Assembly (NCBI GenBank): GCA_003142575.1
Contig: PLMS01000047.1
Location: 1 to 58,114 of the forward strand
DNA from: Ignavibacteriota bacterium
GTDB lineage: Bacteria > Bacteroidota > Ignavibacteria > UBA10030
DNA: 58,114 bases
Direction of reading: 5' to 3'
Of this stretch, positions 1 to 8,379 are shown piece by piece. Under the pieces are notes generated by a model that was not told the origin of the DNA, made no database searches, and saw only the letters and a program-made list of their open reading frames with translations. Made by a program: the position numbers and the translations under genes. How positions within the stretch are numbered: the stretch's first letter is position 1; every line of letters starts with the position of its first letter.

Positions 1-693
1 TTCGTGGTCGGTTGGGTGATTTTTGAATTTACATTGCCGCCAGTTATTAAGGATGGTGGTCCCCTAGTTATCGCCCTTATCGCACTTGTGATCATGCTGA
101 TCGCTGTTATTATAGAACGCATGCTTACATTGAAGAAAGCAAACGGGAGAGGCAATATGACAGTTTTTTTAAAGAATGTACAGCAAGCCGTCAATGCAGG
201 TGATATCGATGCAGCACTTGCAATATGCGATAAGCAGCGCGGTTCCTGCGCCAATGTTCTCCACGCTGGTTTGGAACGGTACAAGACTATTGTTGAAGAA
301 GGCGATGTGAAAGGGCAAAAAGAATTAATGGAAAGTATCCAACGCTCCATTGAAGAAGCGACGATGCTCGAAGTACCTATGTTGGAACGTAATTTATCGA
401 TGATGTCCACAATTGCCTCTATCGGAACGATGGTAGGATTACTTGGAACAGTTATCGGTATGATTCGTGCATTCCAAGCTATGTCGCGCGCCGGAGCACC
501 GGATGCCATTCAGCTTGCTCTTGGTATCTCTGAAGCGCTTATTAACACCGCTGGCGGTCTTGTCGCTGGTATCGGCGGCATCGTTGCATACAATTTCTTT
601 GTCACGAAAATCGACAACTTCACCTATATGATTGACGAAGCAAGCTATTCCATAGTTCAATCATTAGCTTCACGCAGACCGCATAAGAAGTAA
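1..693 (+). CDS. exbB: ExbB/TolQ-type proton channel subunit (5' partial)
   Basis: Inner-membrane subunit of the ExbB-ExbD motor that uses proton motive force to drive TonB. The reading frame is open from the first base of the window, and a hydrophobic segment (VVGWVIFEF) already begins there, so the true start probably lies outside. A second membrane segment follows (residues about 20-37), then a cytoplasmic domain. The MotA/TolQ/ExbB core lies near residues 135-205 with the motif GTMVGLLGTVIGMI and a last helix ALINTAGGLVAGIGGIVAY. It is followed after 17 nt by two exbD genes and tonB, all on the same strand, which fixes the role as TonB energising rather than flagellar MotA or TolQ. Confidence 0.9.
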   Translation, partial: FVVGWVIFEFTLPPVIKDGGPLVIALIALVIMLIAVIIERMLTLKKANGRGNMTVFLKNVQQAVNAGDIDAALAICDKQRGSCANVLHAGLERYKTIVEEGDVKGQKELMESIQRSIEEATMLEVPMLERNLSMMSTIASIGTMVGLLGTVIGMIRAFQAMSRAGAPDAIQLALGISEALINTAGGLVAGIGGIVAYNFFVTKIDNFTYMIDEASYSIVQSLASRRPHKK

Positions 694-710
694 CCGGGAA
701 AGGTGACGTT

Positions 711-1178
711 ATGCCAAAACATAAAAAGAAAAGACTCGGCACTCGCATCGACATGACACCCATGGTGGATGTGGCGATGTTATTGCTCACGTTTTTCATG
801 ATGACGACGCAGTTCAAACCGCCCGAGGATGTCGAAGTAATTATCCCGGCGTCACATTCGCAGTTTAAGCTGCCTGAATCGCACATTATGATGGTGTATG
901 TGAACAAGGAAGGTAAAATTTATCTTGGCGTTGATGCCCAAGGTTTAATGGAGCGCTTGTTTGGATCACAAAACAAATACAAACGTGCTATTGAAGTAGA
1001 TAAAAACACGCTTGGCAATATTCTTATGCAGGCGCGTATCAACGATCCGAAGCTTCGCACGGTTGTGAAGGGCGATAAAGATGCCCCATACGGACCGATA
1101 GAAGATGTTATGGATGTCTTGGTGAAAGCACAGATTACGCGCTTTAATCTTGTCACTGATTTGGATAAAGGAGTATAA
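711..1178 (+). CDS. exbD: ExbD/TolR biopolymer transport protein (first copy)
   Basis: Periplasmic stator subunit of the TonB motor, 155 residues. The short basic N-terminus (MPKHKKKRLGTR) stays in the cytoplasm. The single membrane helix carries the family's essential aspartate in the motif IDMTPMVDVAMLLLTFFM. The C-terminal periplasmic domain ends with the usual 'ITRFNLVTD' type strand. It starts 17 nt after exbB and ends 2 nt before the second exbD. Two different ExbD subunits in one operon suggest a heteromeric stator, as in other Bacteroidota-type TonB clusters (inference). Confidence 0.93.
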   Translation: MPKHKKKRLGTRIDMTPMVDVAMLLLTFFMMTTQFKPPEDVEVIIPASHSQFKLPESHIMMVYVNKEGKIYLGVDAQGLMERLFGSQNKYKRAIEVDKNTLGNILMQARINDPKLRTVVKGDKDAPYGPIEDVMDVLVKAQITRFNLVTDLDKGV

Positions 1179-1180
1179 CT

Positions 1181-1678
1181 ATGGCCGGTGCAGATGTTGT
1201 TGAATCGAAATCGCACGCAAAAGGAAAGAAGAAAAAGAAGCGCGCCGGCGTTCGTATTGACATGACGCCGATGGTGGACGTGGCAATGTTGCTGTTGACA
1301 TTTTTCATGTTCACAACGGTCTTCAATAAACCGCAAACGATGGAACTGAACTTGCCACCGGATGAAAAAGGTGTAGAAGTTGCAGCTTCACTATTGTTGA
1401 CGTTGAGAGTTGCGCCAAATTTAGAAATCTTCTGGAGCATGGGAGATAAAGATAGTGAACTCAAACAGATCGCATTTAAAGAGTTGCGGCCATTGTTAAT
1501 TGAAAGGCTTCGCACTATTCCAAAACTCATCACACTTGTGAGGATCGATCGTGAAGCGAAATATAATGATATGGTCGATATTATCGATGAGCTAAATCTC
1601 GCCAATATCACTAAATTCAGTATAGCTCCGATTAAAGATGGTGATAAAAAATTGTTAAAGAAGGCGATGGGAGGATAG
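1181..1678 (+). CDS. exbD: ExbD/TolR biopolymer transport protein (second copy)
   Basis: Second ExbD paralog, 165 residues, with a strongly basic N-terminus (KGKKKKKRAGVR) and the same membrane motif IDMTPMVDVAMLLLTFFM containing the proton-carrying aspartate. The periplasmic part differs clearly from that of the first copy, so this is an old duplication and not a recent one. It is separated by 2 nt from the gene before and 8 nt from tonB, so the genes are surely co-transcribed. Confidence 0.93.
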   Translation: MAGADVVESKSHAKGKKKKKRAGVRIDMTPMVDVAMLLLTFFMFTTVFNKPQTMELNLPPDEKGVEVAASLLLTLRVAPNLEIFWSMGDKDSELKQIAFKELRPLLIERLRTIPKLITLVRIDREAKYNDMVDIIDELNLANITKFSIAPIKDGDKKLLKKAMGG

Positions 1679-1686
1679 GAGACGAT

Positions 1687-2397
1687 ATGTCACAAACAAT
1701 AGCAGTAACGCAAAAATATGGCGCAATAGAACTCAAGGCAGTCGCCCAAAAATATATGATGATAGGTGTCGTGGGGGCCACCATTCTGAGTTTTTCTTTC
1801 ATTGGTTCATATTATCTTGTCGCATGGTTGACCGAAGAAGCAGAACCTGTTCATACGGTCCGCATCATGAAATACTCAGATCTTGGACCACCTCCATCAT
1901 TGACCAATCAAGAAGCGTCCGCGGTTGCAGCAACTGGGGCGGCAGTGAAGCCAAGTGTTGGTGTACCGGTTCCTGTACCTGATGCCGAGGTAAATCCTGA
2001 GCAAACAATCATGTCGCAGACAGAGATGAGCCAGCAGCAAGCCGCACCCAAACCTGAAATGACGGGCGGCGCAGAACTGAAGATCGATGATGAAGGTCCA
2101 CCTCCAGATTTCGTTCCGTATGAAAAAGAACCTACGGTTGTCAAACGCATTGAACCGAAATATCCTGACCTTGCCTTGCGTGCGGGACTGGAAGGCAACG
2201 TGTTAGTAAAAGTGTGGGTGGACAAAGCAGGAAAAGTGCGGAAGGTTATCCTTCTCAAGAGTGATGCCCCAGTTTTCGAAGAGGCTGCGATTGCAGCAGC
2301 GAATCAGTGGGTCTTTACTCCGGCAGTGATGCAGAAAGGACCCGTATCGGTATGGGTTTCCATTCCATTCCGGTTCAGACTAACAGGAAACAAATAA
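1687..2397 (+). CDS. tonB: TonB family energy transducer
   Basis: Couples the ExbB/ExbD motor to outer-membrane receptors. The protein has 236 residues: a cytoplasmic N-terminus of about 25 residues, a membrane helix near residues 27-48 (VGATILSFSFIGSYYLVAWL), a Pro/Ala/Glu-rich periplasmic spacer, and a C-terminal TonB domain at about 155-232 (EPKYPDLALRAGLEGNV and ANQWVFTPAVMQKGP). The spacer is short for TonB, which is usual in this group. It is the last gene of the exbB-exbD-exbD-tonB run. No TonB-dependent receptor lies in this window, so the substrate is unknown. Confidence 0.92.
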   Translation: MSQTIAVTQKYGAIELKAVAQKYMMIGVVGATILSFSFIGSYYLVAWLTEEAEPVHTVRIMKYSDLGPPPSLTNQEASAVAATGAAVKPSVGVPVPVPDAEVNPEQTIMSQTEMSQQQAAPKPEMTGGAELKIDDEGPPPDFVPYEKEPTVVKRIEPKYPDLALRAGLEGNVLVKVWVDKAGKVRKVILLKSDAPVFEEAAIAAANQWVFTPAVMQKGPVSVWVSIPFRFRLTGNK

Positions 2398-2412
2398 TCA
2401 TTAAACAACGTC

Positions 2413-2477
2413 GAAGCTGATGAGCGTAGGGAAACAGAACACACAGATGTGCACTGTTACTGAGACTTATCAGCTTC
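2413..2477 (+). terminator. Long inverted repeat after tonB, possible transcription end
   Basis: GAAGCTGATGAG (2413-2424) pairs with CTTATCAGCTTC (2466-2477) with one mismatch, and the loop could hold a small inner hairpin. A weak T run (cgtttta) follows. It lies between tonB and the next gene. The loop is long and the T tract poor, so it may only be a partial terminator or an RNA-processing structure. Confidence 0.3.
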
Positions 2478-2501
2478 GCACGTTTTAGAATCAGGGAATT
2501 C

Positions 2502-2720
2502 ATGGTGCTGAAGCTCTCCAACATTTCGATATACCTCGGTTACTCAGTCTCTGCGGTTACCTTTGTGTTTGGAATCATCATCATGAGCGGTCGTGCGTTC
2601 CAATATATACCGATTCAAATGCGAATGATGTTCGGTATCGTTATGATACTTTGGGGAGTGTACCGGTTTGTCCTTACCAAAACTCGGGCTCGCCGGCAAC
2701 ATGAAGACGAAGAAGAATGA
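2502..2720 (+). CDS. Small two-helix membrane protein
   Basis: A 72-residue protein with two membrane segments (about residues 9-28 and 38-57) and a charged C-terminal tail (KTRARRQHEDEEE). No family is recognised. Its stop overlaps the start of the next gene by 4 nt (ATGA), so the two are translationally coupled, which suggests that it works with the phosphate-binding-like lipoprotein or at least shares its expression. Confidence 0.7.
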   Translation: MVLKLSNISIYLGYSVSAVTFVFGIIIMSGRAFQYIPIQMRMMFGIVMILWGVYRFVLTKTRARRQHEDEEE

Positions 2721-3619
2721 AACGTTTTTTTTTCTCTATACTTCTCATTCTCTTAGCGGGTGTAGGCGGGTGTAAGAAAAAAGACGAGACGGCAACGTCC
2801 GGACATCGTCTTCTCCTGACAGCCGATCCATACGTGCCTCTCATGCAGCAGGAAGTGGAACAGTTCATGAGCCTCTATCCGGAAGTGAAGATGGAGGTGC
2901 GCAGTGCTTCAACTCGTGAGGCAGTTGTCCTTTTGCTGAATGACAGTGTGCATTCGATTGTGATCGATCGACAATTCAATGAAGAAGAGCAGAAGGTTAT
3001 TCAACAATCTGCCATCAGAATCGTTGAAACTAGAATTGCTGAGGACGGCGTTGCTATTATCGTTCACAAGCAAAATCCAATCTCAAACATCCGTACAGAA
3101 TCTGTTCGGAGTATTGTTGCAAACACGGTGAAGGATTGGAGTCAGATTACCGAAGCTCATTGGTCCGGCGGCATCGATTTTGTTTTAACAGGCAAGAACT
3201 CCGGAATGTACGAACTACTTCAGAAAAGGATTTTTTCAATATCGAAACCATTGGAGCCAACGACCGTTATGCCAAATCAAAGCGAGGTGGTAAAGTATGT
3301 ATCTACGCATCCACAGTCGGTTGGATGTGTTGCCGCGTCGCTTGTGAACGATGAGAGAGAGCAAATAAAAGTGATTCCGGTTCTTGCAAAATCACCGGAG
3401 GGGAGTGAGAAGAAATATGAACCGCGGCAGCAAGAAATTTACAACGCTCTTTACCCATTCCATTTTTCTTTGTATCTTTACAATGCAGAAATAAAGACGT
3501 CTGTTGGAGTAGGTTTCGGTGCACTGGTACTCTCAAATTTTGGACAAAAAATTATTCAAAGGGCGGGTTTAGTTCCTGCTTCAATTCCATATCGCACTAT
3601 TCAACTACATGCGGAGTGA
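2717..3619 (+). CDS. PstS-like substrate-binding lipoprotein
   Basis: A 300-residue lipoprotein: the N-terminus MKRFFFSILLILLAGVGGC ends in a lipobox cysteine at residue 19. The body has the fold signature of phosphate-type periplasmic binding proteins: an early strand (LLLTADPYVPLM), a tail of the type GVGFGALVLSNFGQKIIQRAG, and a middle segment (DWSQI and GKNSGMYELLQKRI) resembling the PstS hinge region. No permease or ATPase gene is nearby. It follows tonB and precedes a TPR protein, so it may act with the TonB system rather than with an ABC importer (inference). It overlaps the gene before it by 4 nt. Confidence 0.7.
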   Translation: MKRFFFSILLILLAGVGGCKKKDETATSGHRLLLTADPYVPLMQQEVEQFMSLYPEVKMEVRSASTREAVVLLLNDSVHSIVIDRQFNEEEQKVIQQSAIRIVETRIAEDGVAIIVHKQNPISNIRTESVRSIVANTVKDWSQITEAHWSGGIDFVLTGKNSGMYELLQKRIFSISKPLEPTTVMPNQSEVVKYVSTHPQSVGCVAASLVNDEREQIKVIPVLAKSPEGSEKKYEPRQQEIYNALYPFHFSLYLYNAEIKTSVGVGFGALVLSNFGQKIIQRAGLVPASIPYRTIQLHAE

Positions 3620-3626
3620 AACATCA

Positions 3627-5246
3627 ATGAAACGCATACTATCAGTTGTCATTCTCATTCTCGTCACTGCTGCGGCATCACTTTTCAGTCAGTCGCAACT
3701 TGATAAAGCTAAGGAACTGGTAAAACAAAAAAAGTTCACCGAGGCTATCACGGTATGTCAGGCCTATCTCCAATCCAGCCAGAAAGATGAAAATGCATGG
3801 TTACTTCTTGCAAAATCTCTTCAGCAAATTGGTTCGCTTGACTCTGCAGAAAATGCTGCAAAGAAAGTTGTACAGTTGGATGACGAAATGTTGGAAGGAT
3901 ATACGGTCCTTGCACAAGTGCAACTTGAAAAAAAGAATGTTCAAGATGCCTATGCAACTGCAAAAGCCGGACTAAAAATGATAAAGAAGAAACAGCCAAA
4001 ATATCCACCGTTGCTTGTGGTACTTGGGCAGATTCTTCTTGCGACTGACTCCACAGATGCGGCTTTGGTTGCTGCTTCAGAAGCAAAAGAGTTAGATTCA
4101 AGAAATGCAACTGCATATGAGGTCATAGGAGATGCCTATGAGAAGCAGAAAGTTGCACCAATGGCGATCAGCAGTTATGAAAATTCATTGGAAATTGATT
4201 CTTTACAGATGCGGGTTCTCTATAAGCTCGCGAATACATATACAAAAGAACGGCAATACACAGAAGCGGCGCGCGTGTATAACCGAATACTATCCCTTGA
4301 CCCTAATAATGATGTTTCCCGTTTGGAACTTGCGCGTCTATTCCAACGAGCAAAACAATGGGCAAACTGTGCGGCAACTCTTAAAGACTACTTCAAGAAA
4401 GAAAAAAATCCGTCCAAAGATATTCAATCAATGTATCTGGAAGCGCTCCTGAAGAGCAGACAATATAAAGAGGCTGCTCAAGTCGGTCAAGAATTTTTAA
4501 AAGTCGAACCAAAATCGCCTCTTGCATACAGGGCAATAGCCAACGGATTTTTTAATGAAAAGAAATATGTGCAAGCAATTGAGAATTTTAAGAAAGTAGA
4601 CACATTAGAATTTGATGATTATCGATGGCTCGGCGCTTCGTACAAACAATTGAAAAAGGACTCACTTGCAGCAATGACATGGGAAGAAGGGCTCAAAGAT
4701 TCAACGCAAGCTGTCAATGTACGATCGTACTATATGGATCAAGTCGCATCGACTTGGATGTATTTGAGATCGTATGAACGGGCTGGAGAATTCTATCAGA
4801 AGAGAATACAACTTGATTCAACTGCTGTTGGCGCTTATATCAATTATGCTCAGTGCATGATGCAATTAGAACGGTTTGAAAAAGCAGTTTCTGCTCTTAA
4901 GACTGCAATAGCGAAGAGTCCAAAATTTCCGCCGGCATATACAAATCTAGGTTTCTGTTATTTCCAAATGAAAGAGTTTGATGCGGGACGTAAAGAATTC
5001 GAAACAGCTATTAAAATAATTGATACAGCAGAATCGAGATATAAAGTCGAGCTTGCCGATTCTTATCGTATGATTGGACTTTCGATCATGATGGATAAAA
5101 AAGTACCGGAGGAAGAGTCTAAAAAGAAATGGGAGGATGCGATTGTCGTTTTGAAGAAATCATTAAAATACAAAGAAGATGTAGCTCAAACACACCTCTT
5201 GCTTGGACAATATACCAAAACTCTAATAAAGAGGAAGATGCAATAA
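3627..5246 (+). CDS. Secreted TPR-repeat protein, frameshifted near its C-terminus
   Basis: The product has a signal peptide (MKRILSVVILILVTAAASLFSQ) followed by tetratricopeptide repeats over almost the whole length, for example DENAWLLLAKSLQQIGSLD and PPAYTNLGFCYFQMKEFDAG. The ATG at 3627 was chosen because it begins the signal peptide; an upstream in-frame ATG at 3609 overlaps the previous gene. The frame ends at 5246 in the middle of a TPR unit, with the unlikely tail QYTKTLIKRKMQ. The missing half-repeat continues in another frame up to 5329 (next entry). One A lost near 5210 explains this; with it restored the protein would be about 567 residues long. It is either a real mutation or a sequencing/assembly error. 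Confidence 0.8.
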   Translation: MKRILSVVILILVTAAASLFSQSQLDKAKELVKQKKFTEAITVCQAYLQSSQKDENAWLLLAKSLQQIGSLDSAENAAKKVVQLDDEMLEGYTVLAQVQLEKKNVQDAYATAKAGLKMIKKKQPKYPPLLVVLGQILLATDSTDAALVAASEAKELDSRNATAYEVIGDAYEKQKVAPMAISSYENSLEIDSLQMRVLYKLANTYTKERQYTEAARVYNRILSLDPNNDVSRLELARLFQRAKQWANCAATLKDYFKKEKNPSKDIQSMYLEALLKSRQYKEAAQVGQEFLKVEPKSPLAYRAIANGFFNEKKYVQAIENFKKVDTLEFDDYRWLGASYKQLKKDSLAAMTWEEGLKDSTQAVNVRSYYMDQVASTWMYLRSYERAGEFYQKRIQLDSTAVGAYINYAQCMMQLERFEKAVSALKTAIAKSPKFPPAYTNLGFCYFQMKEFDAGRKEFETAIKIIDTAESRYKVELADSYRMIGLSIMMDKKVPEEESKKKWEDAIVVLKKSLKYKEDVAQTHLLLGQYTKTLIKRKMQ

Positions 5247-5329
5247 AAGAATATAAACGAACGCTGCAACTGGATCCAAAAAATAAAGATGTGAAAAAGA
5301 GCCTCGAAATACTTGAACAGGCAAGGTGA
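5211..5329 (+). pseudogene. Out-of-frame C-terminal TPR segment of the preceding gene
   Basis: This stretch reads IYQNSNKEEDAIKEYKRTL, then a typical LDPKNKDVKKSLEILEQ helix and a TGA at 5327-5329. It completes the TPR unit left unfinished at HLLLGQ in the gene before. CAATATACC would need to be CAAATATACC to join the two frames. The segment has no start of its own and should be read as the 3' end of the TPR gene. Confidence 0.75.
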
Positions 5330-5416
5330 TCTTTGGATGCCTTGAGGTGTTTATAACGAAAAATTATTAAATAAGTTCACATTTCTTCCACACAGTTCGA
5401 AATGAAAGGAACCGCG

Positions 5417-6439
5417 ATGAAGAATAAAATCATCCTTTTCTTACTTGCTGTCATAGTCATACTTCCCGGGTGCTCAAAAAATGCAGCTGTGAGAATTAAA
5501 GAGTGGGCACAATTTCAGGATCAGTTTTTTAAAATTTCATTTAATTATCCCAAAGATTGGGTCGTTGTAACCGGGTCGACAAAAGTCGTCATTTCCTCGT
5601 CTGCTGAAGCGGCAGAGAAATTTTTTGATCATGATTCGCGAAAAGCTGACGGCGTCCAGGTTATTATTGCTTCAGAACGCAGTGACTCCTTGCAAGATTA
5701 TGTAAAGTATGTTCGCGATTTTAAAGATACCAAGGAATCAGAGGGATATAAAGTGACAGAGATGGAAGATGTAAAGATAAACGGAATTGATGCAAAAAAA
5801 ATCAGTTATTCTGGTGTCATCGATGAGAAAACTAAAATTAAAGCGATTTATGCTGCGACCTTGAAAGATTCCACGATGTACTATGTTCAATACACGGCTT
5901 TCAATGATCTTTTTGAGCCCTATAAACCTGTGTTCGATTCTGTCTTGGCGTCGCTGATACTGCCTCAGAAAATTGTTATACCAAAGGGTGTGGATCCTGC
6001 AATTCCTCTTACACAAGTTGAGAAGTACTCTGATAATTATATTCAATTGGAATATCCTGCCAATTTTGGTCCGATTGAACTATCTAAAAAAGGAGATATG
6101 ATCTCCGGAGTACGATTTTCCGGGAATAAGGATGGTATGCGGAATGATTGCAGCATTGACATTGACATACGACCGGCAAAGAAGCTTTCGATAGAGAAGG
6201 TTGTAGAACAGAATTCGAAGTTCTTTAATCCCAAATCCCAGGGTGAAACGAAAGTCGGCAGCGATAGAGCCCTGTATTTGAACTATGTACCGCAAAAAGT
6301 TAAGAACATTGATAGTCGAGTTTATTTTATTGTTAAAAACGATAAAATTTACCGCATTATTCTGAACTATTATGCTCCGATGAAAAAGGACTTCTTGCCC
6401 GCATTTGAAAAATTCATTGCTTCCATCCGCTTAAAGTAG
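5417..6439 (+). CDS. Lipoprotein with two PsbP-like domains
   Basis: A 340-residue lipoprotein with signal MKNKIILFLLAVIVILPGC. The ATG at 5417 was preferred over the one at 5402 because AAAGGA (5405-5410) sits 6 nt before it. Two similar halves each begin with a strand pattern of the PsbP/DUF1795 type: FKISFNYPKDWVVV near residue 35 and IQLEYPANFGPIEL near residue 210. Each half ends in a segment typical of such domains (YYVQYTAFND and YRIILNYYAPM). Such domains bind small ligands or partner proteins, but the function here is unknown. It is followed by a strong terminator. Confidence 0.75.
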   Translation: MKNKIILFLLAVIVILPGCSKNAAVRIKEWAQFQDQFFKISFNYPKDWVVVTGSTKVVISSSAEAAEKFFDHDSRKADGVQVIIASERSDSLQDYVKYVRDFKDTKESEGYKVTEMEDVKINGIDAKKISYSGVIDEKTKIKAIYAATLKDSTMYYVQYTAFNDLFEPYKPVFDSVLASLILPQKIVIPKGVDPAIPLTQVEKYSDNYIQLEYPANFGPIELSKKGDMISGVRFSGNKDGMRNDCSIDIDIRPAKKLSIEKVVEQNSKFFNPKSQGETKVGSDRALYLNYVPQKVKNIDSRVYFIVKNDKIYRIILNYYAPMKKDFLPAFEKFIASIRLK

Positions 6440-6462
6440 TATTATTATTCCCATCTTTTGAA

Positions 6463-6498
6463 AAGCCGGGACCGCCCAGCGATCCCGGCTTCTTTTTT
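6463..6498 (+). terminator. Intrinsic terminator after the PsbP-like lipoprotein
   Basis: AAGCCGGGAcC pairs with GATCCCGGCTT around a short loop and is followed by CTTTTTTT. This is a strong rho-independent terminator for the gene ending at 6439. Confidence 0.88.
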
Positions 6499-6570
6499 TG
6501 AATTCGGAAAATTGAATTTTGGATCCTGATAGTACTAGTCCTACACTCGCCCATTCGGGAGTGAAGGAAT

Positions 6571-6913
6571 ATGCAACAAGCCGTCCAAGTGTTTTAGCGT
6601 GCTTACAGGATTGCTTACTCTTGTGTTTACCTATGTAATCTTTGCCGGTTGGATTTTCTTTGTACTTGGTGCCGTTGCGGTTTTTATTATTCGTAAAAAT
6701 ATGCCTTTCGCCAACCGTGCATTTCGTGTGCCAGGATACCCGTGGGTGCCGATTACATTCATTTTTGTAACAACGTGGTTTGTCGTGAACACACGTATTG
6801 AACAAACAGCCGATTCTTTAGTAGGCATCCTATTGCTTCTTGTAGGAATTCCTTTCTATCTTTATTGGAAACAACAAATGAACCGTGTGGCTCTTTCGGG
6901 AAAGCAATCCTAA
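6571..6913 (+). pseudogene. Decayed C-terminus of an APC-family amino-acid permease
   Basis: The readable part (from about 6596) carries the last three membrane helices of an amino acid/polyamine/organocation transporter, with TYVIFAGWIFFVLGAVAVF and the family-typical loop NRAFRVPGYPWVPI. Just upstream, ATG CAA CAA GCC GTC CAA GTG TTT continues the same protein (QAVQVF, like the usual LQAVWAS) but is shifted by one extra T before SVLTG. Nothing of the first nine helices remains. The stop codon TAA overlaps the terC start as TAATG, so translation of this remnant, if any, would feed terC. Confidence 0.75.
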
Positions 6914-7851
6914 TGCATACCATCCTTCTTTGGGTTGGATTTAATGTTTTTATCCTCGTTCTTCTCATCGTGGATTTAATGGTATTCAACCGCAAACCCC
7001 ATGAGATCAGCATTCGAGAATCCTTGGTGTGGAGCGGAATATGGATTTTCATTTCGCTTCTTTTTAATGTCGGAGTATTTCTCTGGTACGGTCATGAAGC
7101 AGCACTGCAATTCTTCACCGGATACCTCATCGAGAAATCTCTCAGTGTTGATAATCTTTTTGTTTTTCTCCTCTTGTTTTCATATTTCAAAGTACCAGCA
7201 AAGTATCAGCATAAGGTTCTGTTCTGGGGAATTATAGGCGCTCTGATTATGCGAGGCGGACTTATTTCCTTAGGGGCTGTCTTGGTTACGCGGTTTCATT
7301 GGATACTCTATCTTTTTGGGTTATTTCTTGTCGTTACAGGAATTAAAATGGCATTTCAGGATAAGGAAAAAGAAGTGCATCCTGAACGGAATATCGTTGT
7401 TCGGTTTTTTAAAAAGATCTTTCCGGTGACTGCCGGATATCATGAAGAGAAGTTCTTTGTGAAGACCGGCGGGAAACGTTATGGCACACTTCTGTTTGTT
7501 GTGCTCATTGTCATAGAAACAACAGATCTTCTTTTTGCTGTAGATTCTATCCCTGCAATATTTGCCATCACGCAAGATTCATTTATCATCTATACATCCA
7601 ATGTGTTTGCTATTCTCGGCTTGAGATCTCTCTATTTTGCCTTAGCAGGAATGATGGATTTATTTTACTACCTCAGGCATGGATTGTCGGTTGTACTCGT
7701 CTTTGTAGGGTTAAAGATGTTGCTGATGGGATATGTACCAATTCCAATTGGATTAGCATTGGGGGTGGTTGGTGCTGTGCTTTTGATTGCAATTAGGGCG
7801 TCAATCATCAGGTCAAAAAGGTTGAAGAAAAAACACACTTTATCTCACTAA
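6913..7851 (+). CDS. TerC/Alx family membrane protein
   Basis: An integral membrane protein of 312 residues with about eight or nine helices. TerC family signatures are present: SVDNLFVFLLLFSYF in the third helix, and ETTDLLFAVDSIPAIFAIT, both with the conserved acidic residues thought to bind metal. Relatives (Alx, TerC, MeeF/MeeY) export manganese and help load metals onto exoenzymes. The start is the ATG at 6913, in TAATG overlap with the permease relic and just after GGGAAAG. Some Alx-type genes have pH-responsive leaders, but none is evident here. A hairpin terminator follows. Confidence 0.88.
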   Translation: MHTILLWVGFNVFILVLLIVDLMVFNRKPHEISIRESLVWSGIWIFISLLFNVGVFLWYGHEAALQFFTGYLIEKSLSVDNLFVFLLLFSYFKVPAKYQHKVLFWGIIGALIMRGGLISLGAVLVTRFHWILYLFGLFLVVTGIKMAFQDKEKEVHPERNIVVRFFKKIFPVTAGYHEEKFFVKTGGKRYGTLLFVVLIVIETTDLLFAVDSIPAIFAITQDSFIIYTSNVFAILGLRSLYFALAGMMDLFYYLRHGLSVVLVFVGLKMLLMGYVPIPIGLALGVVGAVLLIAIRASIIRSKRLKKKHTLSH

Positions 7852-7905
7852 TCCTGGTGCGATCATCAGATAGAGGAAAATATCCCCGTCGATCGCAGAG
7901 TTTAC

Positions 7906-7944
7906 AAAAAAAGGCATACAGATTTATTCCTGTATGCCTTTTTT
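7906..7944. terminator. Bidirectional intrinsic terminator between terC and the cold-shock gene
   Basis: AAAAAAGGCATACAG and CTGTATGCCTTTTTT form a hairpin with an A tract before and a T tract after. It can end transcription of the plus-strand terC gene and of the minus-strand cold-shock gene. Confidence 0.88.
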
Positions 7945-7988
7945 GTCTTATTCCAGAATGTTCAATCGCAAGAAATGAAATGCATCCC

Positions 7989-8189
7989 TTACACCTTGGA
8001 AACGTTCACTGCCTGGAGACCTTTCGGTCCCTCCTGGACTTCAAACTGCACTTTGTCACCGTCGTTCAGGGTTTTGTACCCTTCGCCAACGATCGACTTA
8101 AAATGCACGAATACATCTTCGCCGCTTGCGCGAGAAACGAATCCAAACCCCTTAGCGCTGTTGAACCATTTGACTGTTCCTTGTTCCAT
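7989..8189 (-). CDS. cspA: CspA-family cold-shock protein
   Basis: A single cold-shock domain of 66 residues that binds single-stranded nucleic acid. Both RNA-binding motifs are clear: KGFGFVSR (RNP1, usually KGFGFI) and EDVFVHF (RNP2, usually VFVHF), and the protein starts [12 protein letters not shown]. The start at 8189 is fixed by AAAGGA eight nt upstream on the minus strand and by family length; a longer in-frame extension to 8291 is leader RNA. A convergent terminator is shared with terC. Confidence 0.95.
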   Translation of the reverse strand: MEQGTVKWFNSAKGFGFVSRASGEDVFVHFKSIVGEGYKTLNDGDKVQFEVQEGPKGLQAVNVSKV

Positions 8190-8351
8190 GGAACAAATCC
8201 TTTCATATAAGATGTTCCCCGACCAACCGTCGGGATGGTGTACGCCGCAACTACCGACTCTTGCGAAAAAATCAGCGAACAGAGATACCAATTGGTAGTT
8301 GCTCGTTGATAGCTTCTTACACTTGGGATGCAGAGCTTAGCCCCATCTAAG

Positions 8352-8379
8352 ATTATCGAAGCAGATTCCCCTATGTCAA
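8352..8379 (-). promoter_or_regulatory. Sigma-70-like promoter of the cold-shock gene with a long leader
   Basis: On the minus strand TTGACA (8374-8379) is followed after 16 nt by GATAAT (8352-8357). Transcription would begin near 8345 and leave an untranslated leader of about 155 nt. Long structured leaders are known to control cspA-type mRNAs by temperature. The promoter is read from the consensus only. Confidence 0.5.
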
